DNA of 64,000 nt from Chromatiales bacterium (lineage in GTDB: Bacteria > Pseudomonadota > Gammaproteobacteria > Steroidobacterales > GCA-2729495): positions 744,001 to 808,000 of the forward strand of contig JACKNI010000001.1 in assembly GCA_024234935.1 (NCBI GenBank). The letters run 5' to 3'. The position numbers and the translations under genes are program-made. Positions 9,155 through 18,279 of the stretch are shown piece by piece. Positions within the stretch are counted from its first letter, which is position 1, and each line of letters begins with the position of its first letter. The notes under the pieces were generated by a model. It was given only the letters and a program-made list of their open reading frames with translations, was not told the origin of the DNA and ran no database searches.

Positions 9155-9877
9155 CTACTCTGTAATCAGAGTGCCCACATTCTCGCCGCGAGCGAGACGC
9201 ACCAGCTCCCCGGCTCCGTTCAGATTGAAAACACGGATCGGCACATGATTCTCACGGCACATGACAACCGCCGTGGTATCCATGACGTTGAGCTTGTCGC
9301 TGATCACCTGGTCAAAGTTCAGCCGGTCGTAGCGCACTGCCTTGGGATCCTTGACAGGATCGGCCGTATAGACCCCATCGACCTTGGTGCCCTTGACCAG
9401 CACATCGGCATCGATCTCAATGGCACGCAATGCCGCAGCGGTGTCGGTCGTGAAAAACGGGTTGCCTGTGCCTGCCGCAAAGATCGTCACCCGTCCTTTT
9501 TCGAGGTGACGGATTGCGCGGCGCCGGATGTAGTCTTCGCAGACTTCGTGGATCTGCAAGGCCGACATCACCCGGGCATGCGTACCGATACGCTCGAGGG
9601 CGTCCTGCAAGGCAAGTGAATTGATGACCGTTGCGAGCATCCCCATATGGTCACCGGTGACCCGGTCCATACCCGCCCGGGCGAGGCCCGCGCCGCGGAA
9701 AATATTGCCACCACCGATAACGATGCCAAGCTGCACCCCAAGGGCGACAACCTCTTTCAGCTCGGCTGCTACCCGGGCCAGCACAGCGGGATCAATGCCG
9801 TAATCCCCACCGCCCATAAGTACCTCACCGCTGAGTTTCAGCAGGATGCGCCGGTAGAGCAGAAGGGTCTCATTCAT
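9155..9877 (-). CDS. pyrH: UMP kinase
   Basis: PyrH phosphorylates UMP to UDP, feeding pyrimidine nucleotides and UDP-sugars. The 240 residues belong to the amino-acid-kinase fold: ILLKLSGEVLMG at the N-terminus, the glycine-rich VIGGGNIFRG near residue 55, and DHMGMLATVIN. The C-terminal part contains GTKVDGVYTADP, typical of bacterial UMP kinases. It is separated from tsf by 150 nt, which leaves room for its own promoter, though I did not find a convincing -35/-10 pair there. Confidence 0.96.
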   Translation of the reverse strand: MNETLLLYRRILLKLSGEVLMGGGDYGIDPAVLARVAAELKEVVALGVQLGIVIGGGNIFRGAGLARAGMDRVTGDHMGMLATVINSLALQDALERIGTHARVMSALQIHEVCEDYIRRRAIRHLEKGRVTIFAAGTGNPFFTTDTAAALRAIEIDADVLVKGTKVDGVYTADPVKDPKAVRYDRLNFDQVISDKLNVMDTTAVVMCRENHVPIRVFNLNGAGELVRLARGENVGTLITE

Positions 9878-10027
9878 GCGATCAGAACCGTGCGATGTCG
9901 ATTGAAGGGCTGGTGCAAAACCCGGTTGATTCTACCGGATTTGCTGCCCTGCGATGTTAACAGCAGGACAGGCTTGCGACGTACCGCACAGCTGGCCGGA
10001 AATGCGATCGGCCGATCATGAAGTGGC

Positions 10028-10906
10028 TCAGCCCCCCGAATGCATGGCAGCGACTGCTTCAGCGATGTTTTCCGACTTCTTCTCGATCCCCTCGCCCACC
10101 TCAAGACGCACAAAACTCTTTACGGTGGCGCCACGTTGCTTGAGCAGTTTCTCGATGGAAATATCCGGGTCCTTGACGAAGGACTGGCCAAGCAAAACGA
10201 TTTCATTCAGATACTTGCGCAGCCGACCCTCGACCATCTTGGCGACGATCTCGGGCGGCTTGCCCTCACCCTGGGCCTGCTCGGAGAGGATCCGGCGCTC
10301 GTTGGCGCGAATCTCTTCGGGCACATCGTCAGCTGACAGGAAGCGCGGGCTGCTCGCAGCGATATGCATCGCCAGATCCTTGCCGAGATCCGCATCACCA
10401 CCAACCACATCGACAAGCACGCCGATCCGCGTACCGTGAAAATAGGTGCCCAGCTGTCCGGCTGGCCGGACATAGTCAAAGCGGCGCACACCGATGTTTT
10501 CACCGATCTTGGCAACCAGGTCCCGCCGGGTTTCCTCGAGCGTCCGTCCGTCAGCGGCTGCGAGCGCCATCAGTTCATCGACCGTCCCGGGCTGCTTTGC
10601 GGCTGCCATCTCAACGGCTGCCTGCGCAAAGCGCTGAAAGTTGTCGTCTTTGGCAACGAAATCCGTTTCGCAGTTGACCTCCATGATAGCGGTCACATCG
10701 CCACCGGGGCTGACTGCCATCATGACCTGTCCTTCGGCGGCGATCCGTCCGGCCTTCTTGTCGGCTTTAGCCTGACCGCGGGTACGCAGAAGTTCTTGTG
10801 CCGCATCGATCGCACCATCGGCATCGATCAACGCCTTCTTGCACTCCATCATGCCGGCGCCAGTGCGCTCGCGCAGTTCCTTGACGAGACTTGCGGCAAT
10901 CGTCAT
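10028..10906 (-). CDS. tsf: Translation elongation factor Ts
   Basis: EF-Ts is the nucleotide-exchange factor for EF-Tu. The N-terminal UBA-like segment (LVKELRERTGAGMMECKKAL) and the core with VNCETDFVA, where EF-Tu is contacted, are present; 292 residues is normal. I place the start at the ATG of 10906, with GGAG 7 nt upstream, rather than the preceding GTG. It is cotranscribed with rpsB, but a hairpin with a U-tract lies in the 126 nt between them. Confidence 0.96.
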   Translation of the reverse strand: MTIAASLVKELRERTGAGMMECKKALIDADGAIDAAQELLRTRGQAKADKKAGRIAAEGQVMMAVSPGGDVTAIMEVNCETDFVAKDDNFQRFAQAAVEMAAAKQPGTVDELMALAAADGRTLEETRRDLVAKIGENIGVRRFDYVRPAGQLGTYFHGTRIGVLVDVVGGDADLGKDLAMHIAASSPRFLSADDVPEEIRANERRILSEQAQGEGKPPEIVAKMVEGRLRKYLNEIVLLGQSFVKDPDISIEKLLKQRGATVKSFVRLEVGEGIEKKSENIAEAVAAMHSGG

Positions 10907-10978
10907 CACGACTCTCCAGATTCATAAACAGCGGCCCCTGCAATACACGAGGCCTGGCTGGTGCCCGTAAGGCACCGG

Positions 10979-11008
10979 AAAAACTTCCGGGCTGCACAAG
11001 CAGCCCGG
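10979..11008 (-). terminator. Hairpin with U-tract between rpsB and tsf (probable attenuator)
   Basis: A perfect 9-bp stem (CCGGGCTGC with GCAGCCCGG, 4-nt loop) at 10987-11008 is followed on the minus strand by AAGTTTTT. This fits a weak intrinsic terminator that lets part of the transcription continue into tsf. A second, shorter hairpin (GGTGCC with GGCACC) follows downstream. A partial terminator at this position is known in E. coli; the effect here is inferred. Confidence 0.6.
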
Positions 11009-11032
11009 CATGGAGCAGGCAGGCCTATGGAA

Positions 11033-11923
11033 TCAGGCCTCTGCTTCCGTCTGATCGCCTGGCGACGCGGCATCGGCTGCCGCTTCTTCCGGCTCGGCCT
11101 TTGCAGCCGGACCCGGTGCTGCAACCGGTTTCCGTGCCGGCCGCCTGGCTGCACCGGCCCGCTTGCCATCGGGGTTTGCCCGGGGACGCCCGTCGGCATC
11201 AAGTTCGACAAAATCGTCTTCGCCGACCGGCAGGGCCGGAATTGCCGACTGGCCGGCGATTACCGCGTCCGCAATCGCGATTGAATAGAGTTCGGCGGCC
11301 CGCATTGCGTCATCGTTACCGGGCACCATGTACTGGACACCATCGGGCGAAGAATTGGTGTCAACAATACCTACAACGGGAATGCCCAGCTTGTTGGCCT
11401 CATGAACCGCGATCTTTTCATGACCGACATCGATCACGAAAATCGCATCCGGCAGCGACGCCATGCTTTTCACGCCCCCCAGGCTGCGCTCAAGCTTTTC
11501 ACGCTCACGCCGACGCTCAAGAACCTCTTTCTTGGTCAGACGCGTGAAAGTGCCGTCCTCTTCCATCGCATCGAGTTCCTCGAGGCGCTTGATGGACTGC
11601 TTGATTGTCTTGAAGTTGGTCAGCGTACCGCCCAGCCACCGGTGACTGACATGGGGCATACCACAGCGGGTCGCCTGCGCCTTTACTGATTCGCTGGCCG
11701 AACGCTTGGTACCGACAAACAGCACCTTGCCGCCATTCGCCGCAAGCGAACTGACGAAGTTCGCCGCCTTGCGAAACATCGGTACCGTATGTTCGAGATT
11801 GATGATGTGGATGTTGTTGCGGGCGCCGAAAATATACGGGCCCATCTTCGGATTCCAGTAGCGAGTCTGGTGGCCAAAATGCACACCGGCCTCGAGCATC
11901 TGGCGCATGCTCACGTCAGTCAT
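11033..11923 (-). CDS. rpsB: 30S ribosomal protein S2
   Basis: S2 is a structural protein of the small ribosomal subunit. The first 240 residues match the family (GVHFGHQTRYWNPKM, FVGTKRSASE, RWLGGTLTNFKTI, VIDVGHEKIAVHEA). The 296-residue protein is longer than the usual 240 or so because of an alanine-, proline- and glutamate-rich tail after GEDDFVELDADG, probably disordered. The start ATG has GAGGAG nearby upstream. It is the first gene of the rpsB-tsf unit and is preceded by a structured leader and a strong promoter. Confidence 0.97.
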   Translation of the reverse strand: MTDVSMRQMLEAGVHFGHQTRYWNPKMGPYIFGARNNIHIINLEHTVPMFRKAANFVSSLAANGGKVLFVGTKRSASESVKAQATRCGMPHVSHRWLGGTLTNFKTIKQSIKRLEELDAMEEDGTFTRLTKKEVLERRREREKLERSLGGVKSMASLPDAIFVIDVGHEKIAVHEANKLGIPVVGIVDTNSSPDGVQYMVPGNDDAMRAAELYSIAIADAVIAGQSAIPALPVGEDDFVELDADGRPRANPDGKRAGAARRPARKPVAAPGPAAKAEPEEAAADAASPGDQTEAEA

Positions 11924-11929
11924 GGGAAC

Positions 11930-12075
11930 TCCTCACAGTTTGGGTTCGAACCTCCGCGAACCCCATCCGGCAACCCTGGCTCCGCAGCAGGATTCCTGTA
12001 CTGGAATCCCGACTTGGTTGGAGGGCACCCCGCCGGACGTGTCGGAACGCGTGTGGATTTCGTTGCCTCTAGGGC
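11930..12075 (-). promoter_or_regulatory. Putative S2-autoregulated rpsB mRNA leader
   Basis: The roughly 150-nt leader contains two perfect 7-bp hairpins. GGATTCC pairs with GGAATCC at 11990-12009, and GGGTTCG pairs with CGAACCC at 11942-11963, just before the GAGGAG ribosome site. Gammaproteobacterial rpsB leaders are known to carry two conserved hairpins through which S2 represses its own translation. I infer the same role here from position and layout, not from a covariance search. Confidence 0.55.
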
Positions 12076-12081
12076 GCGCGC

Positions 12082-12110
12082 TTTATACCATACCGGGTTA
12101 GCGGCAACAA
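12082..12110 (-). promoter_or_regulatory. Sigma-70 promoter of rpsB-tsf with GC-rich discriminator
   Basis: On the minus strand TTGTTG (12110-12105) and TATAAA (12087-12082) are separated by exactly 17 nt. The bases after the -10 box are GCGCGCGCCC, the GC-rich discriminator typical of promoters shut down by ppGpp in the stringent response. It is the only convincing promoter in the rpsB-map divergent region. Confidence 0.75.
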
Positions 12111-12174
12111 CGCGCTCGCAGGGTCGTTCCTCTTCATTTGCCGGGGCCCGGCTCAGGGCTGCAGAAAGGAACGC

Positions 12175-12942
12175 ATGGCCATTTCAATCAAGACCCCGGC
12201 TGAACAGGACGCAATGCGGCTGGCAGGGCGGCTCACCGCAGACGTCCTGGACATGATCGGGCCTTATGTACAGCCCGGGGTCAGCACAGACGAGATCGAC
12301 CGCATCTGTCACGATTTTATTGTCAACGTGCAGCATGCGATACCCGCCCCCCTGAACTACCGCGGCTTCCCGAAATCCATCTGTACCTCGGTCAATCATG
12401 TGGTTTGCCACGGCATTCCGGGCGACCGGGTCCTGAAAAGCGGCGATATCGTCAATGTGGATATCACGGTCATCAAGGATGGCTTCCATGGTGACAGCAG
12501 CCGGATGTTCTTCGTGGGCAAGAGTACGGTGCAGGGCGAGCGGGTCGTACGTGCTTCCTATGAAGGGCTCTGGAAGGGCATCGCGCAGGCCAGGCCGGGT
12601 AACCGCCTCGGCGATATCGGCCATGCCATCCAGACTTTTGTCGAGGCCCAGGATCTCAGTATCGTGCGTGAATACTGCGGCCATGGCATTGGTCGCGTCT
12701 TTCATGAAGATCCGCAGGTACTGCACTACGGTGAGCCGAACACCGGGCTCGAACTGCGCCCGGGGCAGACATTCACCATCGAACCGATGGTGAATATAGG
12801 CAAACGGCATGTCAGGCTGCTGCCAGATGGCTGGACGGTAGTCACGCGCGATCATTCACTGTCCGCCCAGTGGGAGCACACAATCCTGATCACTGACAAC
12901 GGGTGCGAAGTCCTGACTCTCGGCGCCAACGAGCAGCGATGA
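12175..12942 (+). CDS. map: Methionine aminopeptidase, type I
   Basis: Map removes the initiator methionine from new proteins. The 255-residue sequence has the metal-binding pattern of the pita-bread fold: DIVNVDITVIKDGFHGDSSRMF supplies two aspartates, YCGHGIGRVFHEDP the histidine, FTIEPMVNIG and WEHTILITD the glutamates. The start ATG has AAGGA upstream. It is divergent from rpsB, the common arrangement, and its stop overlaps the glnD start (ATGA). Confidence 0.97.
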   Translation: MAISIKTPAEQDAMRLAGRLTADVLDMIGPYVQPGVSTDEIDRICHDFIVNVQHAIPAPLNYRGFPKSICTSVNHVVCHGIPGDRVLKSGDIVNVDITVIKDGFHGDSSRMFFVGKSTVQGERVVRASYEGLWKGIAQARPGNRLGDIGHAIQTFVEAQDLSIVREYCGHGIGRVFHEDPQVLHYGEPNTGLELRPGQTFTIEPMVNIGKRHVRLLPDGWTVVTRDHSLSAQWEHTILITDNGCEVLTLGANEQR

Positions 12943-15665
12943 ACGAATCCGCCACCCTGCCCATTGTCCTGACTGACGAGGCCCGGGAACTGGCCGCGAG
13001 CATCCTTAGCGCTGACGGCAGCGCCATCGACTGGACAAAGGTGTCCACCCTGCCCTGTCAGCCGGACAAGAACCCGGACACCCTGTTGCTGCAGCTCCGC
13101 CATATCCTTGCCTGCGGCAGCGCCGCACTCAAACAGCGCTTCCTGGCCGGTGAAAATACCGGGCAACTCATCGCCGACCGGGCCAGGCTTGTCGATCTCG
13201 TCATCTGCAGCGCCTGGCGAGGCAGTACAGGTAGCGACCATGCCGGTTGCGCACTTGTGGCAGTCGGCGGTTACGGTCGGGGAGAACTGCACCCCTGCTC
13301 GGACGTCGACCTGCTGGTACTCATGCCGCCAGAAACGGCGGGTCCGGTCCGTGATGGCTTGTCAACATTCCTGACCCTGCTTTGGGATGCGGGCATCGAG
13401 ATCCGGCACAGTGTGCGCAACGCCCAGCAGTGCCGACAGGACGCTGAACACGATCTCACCGTCCTCACGACGCTGATGGAATCCCGCCTGCTGCTTGGGC
13501 CGGAAAAACTGTTACAGAGCATGCGGGCCGCTATCTCACCGGAAAACATCTGGTCATCGCGCGATTTTTTCGAAGGCAAACTGCGGGAACAGCAGGCCCG
13601 CCATCACCGCTATGACGACACCGTCCATAACCTGGAACCGGATGTCAAAGGCAGTCCGGGCGGATTACGCGACATCCACACGATCGCCTGGATCGCACGC
13701 CGTGAGTTCGGCAGTGAAAATCTCGAAGACCTGGTCAGGCGCGGTTTTCTCAGTGCTCCAGAGCTTCGCCTTCTCCTTCAGGGCCGGGAGTTTCTCTGGC
13801 GCATCCGTTTCGCCTTGCATCTGCTTACCGGTCGGCACGAGGACCGCCTGCTGTTCGATCATCAGGCACGCATTGCGCAGTTGTTCGGCTACCAGGATGC
13901 CACCTATATGCTGGCTGTCGAGCAGCTCATGCAGCGCTACTACCGCACAGTCATGGACCTGAGCCGGCTCAACGAGATGAGCCTGCAACAGTTTCAGGAA
14001 GCGATTCTCAGCAGCCCGGATACGCCCGTCGAAGCCGTCAACGACCGCTTCCAGGTCCGCAACGGTTTCCTGCAGGTCACTGCGGATGATGTTTTCGACA
14101 ACACACCGTCCGCCCTGCTGGAACTTTTTCTCATCCTGCAGCAGCACCCCGAACTGAAGGGTGTAAGCGCAGGAACCATTTCACTGGTACGGCGCAGCCT
14201 GAATCTGATCGACGATGGCTTTCGCCAGGATCCGCGCAACCAACGGCTTTTCCTGCAGATCCTGCGCGCCAAGGAAGGCGTAACGCACGAACTGCGGCGC
14301 ATGAACCGCTATGGCGTACTCGGCCGCTACGTTGCCGCCTTTGGCCGCATCGTCGGCCGCATGCAGTACGACCTCTTTCATGCCTATACCGTCGACGAGC
14401 ACACACTGTTCGTGGTCAGCAATCTGCGGCGCTTTGCACTGTCCCGGTACGATCATGAATATCCGCGCTGCTCGGAAATCATGCGCTCGCTGCCCGCACC
14501 GGAACTCGCCTACCTCGCCGGACTCTTTCATGACATCGCCAAGGGGCGCGGTGGCGACCATTCCGAACTTGGCGCACTGGATGCCGAATCCTTCGTCCTT
14601 GAGCACGGAATGAGCCGATACGACGCCAGACTGGTTGCGTGGCTCGTCCGCCACCATCTGAGCCTGTCGCTGACCGCGCAGAAACGCGACATCAGCGATC
14701 CCGCGATCATCAGCGAATTTGCCGCGCTCGTCGGCGACGAGGTCCACCTGGACTATCTGTATTTGCTCACCGTTGCCGATGTCCGTGGCACCAACCCGAA
14801 ACTGTGGAACTCATGGAAAGCACAGCTCTTTGAGGAGCTGTACAACCAGGCAAAGCGGGCCCTGCGCCGCGGACTCGAAAACCCGATCGACCGCGACGAG
14901 CTGGTTGCCGAACGCAAGGCTGCCGCACGGATCCTGCCCGCGGCAGCCAGCATCCCCGCAGCACGGCTCGAAGAGATCTGGGCCGAACTGGGCGACGAGT
15001 ATTTTCTGCGCTACTACCCGGAGGAGATTGCCTGGCACACGCGGCTGCTCGCCGCACGCGAGGACGAAGGCCGCCGGGTACTGGTCGGCATCCAGGATGA
15101 AGCCTCTCGTGCCGGCACCTCGGTGATTACCTACGCGCCACAGGATCGCTATACCTTTGCGATTGCCACCGCCGTCCTCGACGAACTCGGCCTCAACATC
15201 GCGGACGCGCGGATTATCCGGCTCAACAACGGTTTCCGCCTGTCGACCTACGTGGTACTCGAAAGCGGTGAACACATTCTGGACAGCGACCGGCGCGAAC
15301 AGATCAGACAGCGCCTGGAACAGGCGATAACGGCCGGCGAAACCAGAGGCCTGAAAGTGACCCGGCGCCCGCCACGGCAGGTACGGATGTTCACCACCCC
15401 GACCCTGGTCAGCTTTGGAAGCGATGACATCAATAACAGGACCGTCATCGAGATCGTTGCGAGCGACCGGCCGGGACTGCTGGGCCAGATCGGGCAGGTA
15501 CTGCGCAACCATGAGGTGGGCATTCAGGCTGCCAAGATACTCACCGTGGGCGAACGGGCCGAGGACGTCTTTTATGTCACCGACCCGAACGGCAACCCGC
15601 TGACCGATGCTGCCTGCGAGCAGATCGAAGCAGCCCTGATTCTCGCCCTCGACAATGGCAGCTAG
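12939..15665 (+). CDS. glnD: Bifunctional [protein-PII] uridylyltransferase / uridylyl-removing enzyme
   Basis: GlnD senses glutamine and adds UMP to, or removes it from, PII proteins, setting nitrogen assimilation. The 908 residues show the nucleotidyltransferase motif GGYGRGELHPCSDVDLL at about residue 110, an HD hydrolase domain (HDIAKGRGGDHSELGA), and two C-terminal ACT domains (the second with VIEIVASDRPGLLGQIG). I chose the ATG at 12939, which overlaps the map stop by 4 nt, over an upstream in-frame codon inside map. Confidence 0.96.
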   Translation: MNESATLPIVLTDEARELAASILSADGSAIDWTKVSTLPCQPDKNPDTLLLQLRHILACGSAALKQRFLAGENTGQLIADRARLVDLVICSAWRGSTGSDHAGCALVAVGGYGRGELHPCSDVDLLVLMPPETAGPVRDGLSTFLTLLWDAGIEIRHSVRNAQQCRQDAEHDLTVLTTLMESRLLLGPEKLLQSMRAAISPENIWSSRDFFEGKLREQQARHHRYDDTVHNLEPDVKGSPGGLRDIHTIAWIARREFGSENLEDLVRRGFLSAPELRLLLQGREFLWRIRFALHLLTGRHEDRLLFDHQARIAQLFGYQDATYMLAVEQLMQRYYRTVMDLSRLNEMSLQQFQEAILSSPDTPVEAVNDRFQVRNGFLQVTADDVFDNTPSALLELFLILQQHPELKGVSAGTISLVRRSLNLIDDGFRQDPRNQRLFLQILRAKEGVTHELRRMNRYGVLGRYVAAFGRIVGRMQYDLFHAYTVDEHTLFVVSNLRRFALSRYDHEYPRCSEIMRSLPAPELAYLAGLFHDIAKGRGGDHSELGALDAESFVLEHGMSRYDARLVAWLVRHHLSLSLTAQKRDISDPAIISEFAALVGDEVHLDYLYLLTVADVRGTNPKLWNSWKAQLFEELYNQAKRALRRGLENPIDRDELVAERKAAARILPAAASIPAARLEEIWAELGDEYFLRYYPEEIAWHTRLLAAREDEGRRVLVGIQDEASRAGTSVITYAPQDRYTFAIATAVLDELGLNIADARIIRLNNGFRLSTYVVLESGEHILDSDRREQIRQRLEQAITAGETRGLKVTRRPPRQVRMFTTPTLVSFGSDDINNRTVIEIVASDRPGLLGQIGQVLRNHEVGIQAAKILTVGERAEDVFYVTDPNGNPLTDAACEQIEAALILALDNGS

Positions 15666-15711
15666 GACGGCAGCCCGCATATTCTTCAAACATCTACAGC
15701 TGGAACTCATC

Positions 15712-16545
15712 GTGAACAAAGACACAGACACACTCAGCACAATCATCGACAAGGCGTTCGACGATCGCGCCTCGCTCGATCTGCAGAATCCGCCACCGGC
15801 GATCCGTACGGCCGTTCAGACCGCCATCGACATGCTCGATCGCGGCACAGCGCGTGTGGCTGAGAAAACCGCCGGGGGATGGGTTGTCCACCAGTGGCTC
15901 AAGAAAGCCGTGTTGCTGCACTTCGGTATCGAACGGAATGTCCGCATCGAAGCCGGCTTTACCGATTTCTATGACAAGGTACCGATGAAGTACGCCAACT
16001 GCAGCCAGGAGGCATTTGCCGCAGGCGGAGCACGCGTGGTACCGGGTGCGATCGTCAGGCGCGGTGCGCATATTGCCCGTGACGTGATCCTGATGCCGTC
16101 GTTCGTGAATATCGGGGCATTTGTGGACAGCGGCACCATGGTGGACACCTGGGTGACGGTCGGCAGCTGCGCGCAAATCGGGCGCAAAGTGCATCTCTCG
16201 GGCGGCGTGGGCATCGGTGGTGTGCTGGAGCCCCTGCAGGCCAATCCGACCATCATCGAAGACAACTGTTTCATCGGTGCGCGATCCGAGATCGTCGAAG
16301 GCGTGGTCGTCGAAGAAGGGGCCGTCATCTCGATGGGGGTCTTCATCGGCCAGAGCACCCGCATCTATGATCGCGAGAAGGACGAGATCCTGTACGGACG
16401 GGTACCGGCCGGAGCCGTGGTCGTACCCGGAACGCTGCCCTCGGGCAAAGGCTCCTGCAGTCTGTATTGTGCGGTAATCGTCAAGCGCGTGGATGCGAAG
16501 ACACGCGCCAAAACCTCCCTTAACGAGCTGTTGAGAACAGACTGA
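15712..16545 (+). CDS. dapD: 2,3,4,5-tetrahydropyridine-2,6-dicarboxylate N-succinyltransferase
   Basis: DapD succinylates tetrahydrodipicolinate in the lysine/meso-diaminopimelate pathway. The sequence is very close to the family pattern: THQWLKKAVLL-like VHQWLKKAVLLHFGI, KVPMKYANC, NIGAFVDSGTMVDTWVTVGSCAQIG (as two consecutive hexapeptide blocks) and the C-terminal YCAVIVKRVDAKTR. I place the start at GTG 15712, which gives 277 residues, close to E. coli DapD. An ATG at 15655 inside the end of glnD would add 19 residues of non-family sequence. Confidence 0.94.
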   Translation: MNKDTDTLSTIIDKAFDDRASLDLQNPPPAIRTAVQTAIDMLDRGTARVAEKTAGGWVVHQWLKKAVLLHFGIERNVRIEAGFTDFYDKVPMKYANCSQEAFAAGGARVVPGAIVRRGAHIARDVILMPSFVNIGAFVDSGTMVDTWVTVGSCAQIGRKVHLSGGVGIGGVLEPLQANPTIIEDNCFIGARSEIVEGVVVEEGAVISMGVFIGQSTRIYDREKDEILYGRVPAGAVVVPGTLPSGKGSCSLYCAVIVKRVDAKTRAKTSLNELLRTD

Positions 16546-16549
16546 GCGC

Positions 16550-17695
16550 ATGACATTCACCAGGGACAGTACGCTCGATTTTGCCTGCGAACTGCTGCGC
16601 AGGCCGTCGATTACGCCCGCTGACGAAGGCTGCCAGTCGCTCATTGCCGAGCGGCTCGCCACAGCCGGCTTCAGCGTCGAACACCTGCAGTTTGGCGAAG
16701 TCAGCAATCTCTGGGCACGTCACGGCCAGGGCAGCCCGGTACTCTGCTTTGCAGGCCATACCGACGTGGTGCCAGCCGGACCGGCACAGGACTGGCAGAC
16801 CGATCCCTTCGTACCGGAAATCCGCGATGGCATCCTCTATGCCCGCGGCGCCGCCGACATGAAGGCGAGTCTGGCCGCCATGGTGGATGCCGCAACAGAC
16901 TTCACGGCAGCTCATCCCGGACACAAGGGCTCGATTGCGTTCCTGATTACCAGCGATGAAGAAGGCCGTGCCCAGGATGGCACAAAGCGCGTCATGCAGT
17001 GGCTTGCCGGGCGCGGTGAGCGGATTGACTGGTGCGTCATCGGCGAGCCGTCCGGGAAAGAACGCCTTGGGGATACCGTGCGCGTAGGCCGTCGCGGATC
17101 CCTGAGCGGCATACTGACGGTGCACGGGATCCCGGGGCATGTCGCCTACCCGCACATGATCAGCAACCCGATCCAGGCTTTTGCACCACTGCTGGCCCGC
17201 CTCTATTCGGAACCGGTCGATCAGGGCAACGAGTTTTTCCCGCCGTCCAGTTTTCAGGTCGTGAAGCTCGAAAGCATCGGCGATGCGGTCAACACCACTC
17301 CCGGTACGCTCAGTGCGCGCTTCAATTTCCGCTATTCAACCGTGTGGACACACCAGCGTCTCAGCGCACACATCGAAAAACTGTTTGCCGAATCCGGCAT
17401 GAAATACACGCTGGACTGGCACCTGTCAGGCGAGCCGTTCCTGACACCGCCGGGCCAGCTCACCGACTCGGTCAGCGCAGCCATCACCAGCATCACCGGC
17501 ATCACGCCAATACTGTCTACCGGCGGGGGAACATCGGACGGAAGGTTCATCGCGCCGAGCGGCGCTCATGTCATCGAGTTCGGCGCGGTCAACACGACGA
17601 TCCACAAACCGAACGAACAGGTACCGGTCGCCGATATCGGCACCATGCGCGAGGTCTACCGGGAAATTTGCGCTCGGCTGCTGGGCCAGCCATAA
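16550..17695 (+). CDS. dapE: Succinyl-diaminopimelate desuccinylase
   Basis: DapE is a zinc M20 peptidase-fold enzyme that releases LL-diaminopimelate and succinate, two steps after DapD. The 381 residues show the metal and active-site motifs FAGHTDVVPAGP, YARGAADMKASLAAM, ITSDEEGRAQDGT and, near the end, STGGGTSDGRFIAP. The start ATG is 4 nt after the dapD stop, so the two genes form a transcription unit. It converges on dsbB, ending 13 nt from it. Confidence 0.96.
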   Translation: MTFTRDSTLDFACELLRRPSITPADEGCQSLIAERLATAGFSVEHLQFGEVSNLWARHGQGSPVLCFAGHTDVVPAGPAQDWQTDPFVPEIRDGILYARGAADMKASLAAMVDAATDFTAAHPGHKGSIAFLITSDEEGRAQDGTKRVMQWLAGRGERIDWCVIGEPSGKERLGDTVRVGRRGSLSGILTVHGIPGHVAYPHMISNPIQAFAPLLARLYSEPVDQGNEFFPPSSFQVVKLESIGDAVNTTPGTLSARFNFRYSTVWTHQRLSAHIEKLFAESGMKYTLDWHLSGEPFLTPPGQLTDSVSAAITSITGITPILSTGGGTSDGRFIAPSGAHVIEFGAVNTTIHKPNEQVPVADIGTMREVYREICARLLGQP

Positions 17696-17708
17696 GACGG
17701 GCCGGGCC

Positions 17709-18224
17709 TCAGCCGGTGCGTAGTGGCCAGCCTTTGCCACGCCAGTTCAGCACGACACCGCAGCTTCCGAGTACGGCCAGCGCAATCAGCACCCAGCCGG
17801 GCATGCTCAGGCCAAACAGCGTCCAGTCGACCTTGGCACACTCGCCGGAACCGGACAGCACCGTCATCAGCATCTCGCCGACCGGAAACGCCTCCAGCAT
17901 GAAGTCCAGGCCCGGACCGCAGGCCGGCACCCGGTCGGGTGGCAAGGCCTGCAACCATAATTGCCGGCCGGCGACACCGCTGCCAGCCAGCGCCGTCAGG
18001 CCGATCAGGATCGCGTAGAAACGCCGCATCCGTGGTCCGGCGTCGTGTACGGCAGCGATCAGAAACAGGAGCCCGAGACAGATCACCGCAACACGCTGGA
18101 AGATACACAGCGGACAGGGCTCAAGGCCCAGCACCTGCTGCGCATACAAGGCAAAGACGATCAGCGCGGAACAGACCAGGAACCCGACCGTGTTTGCACC
18201 CCGCACCGTACTGAAGATATTCAT
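17709..18224 (-). CDS. dsbB: Disulfide bond formation protein DsbB
   Basis: DsbB reoxidises DsbA in the periplasm and passes electrons to quinone in the inner membrane. The 171-residue protein has four hydrophobic segments. The first periplasmic loop holds the CPLC pair (C37, C40), and the second loop holds the other two cysteines (PACGPG and GECAK). It is monocistronic or follows nothing obvious; tsaB lies upstream on the same strand after 55 nt. Confidence 0.92.
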   Translation of the reverse strand: MNIFSTVRGANTVGFLVCSALIVFALYAQQVLGLEPCPLCIFQRVAVICLGLLFLIAAVHDAGPRMRRFYAILIGLTALAGSGVAGRQLWLQALPPDRVPACGPGLDFMLEAFPVGEMLMTVLSGSGECAKVDWTLFGLSMPGWVLIALAVLGSCGVVLNWRGKGWPLRTG

Positions 18225-18279
18225 GCCGCCGATCCTGTCACCCGTCCGGGAAATACCATCACAAACTGAACCCGGGCAC

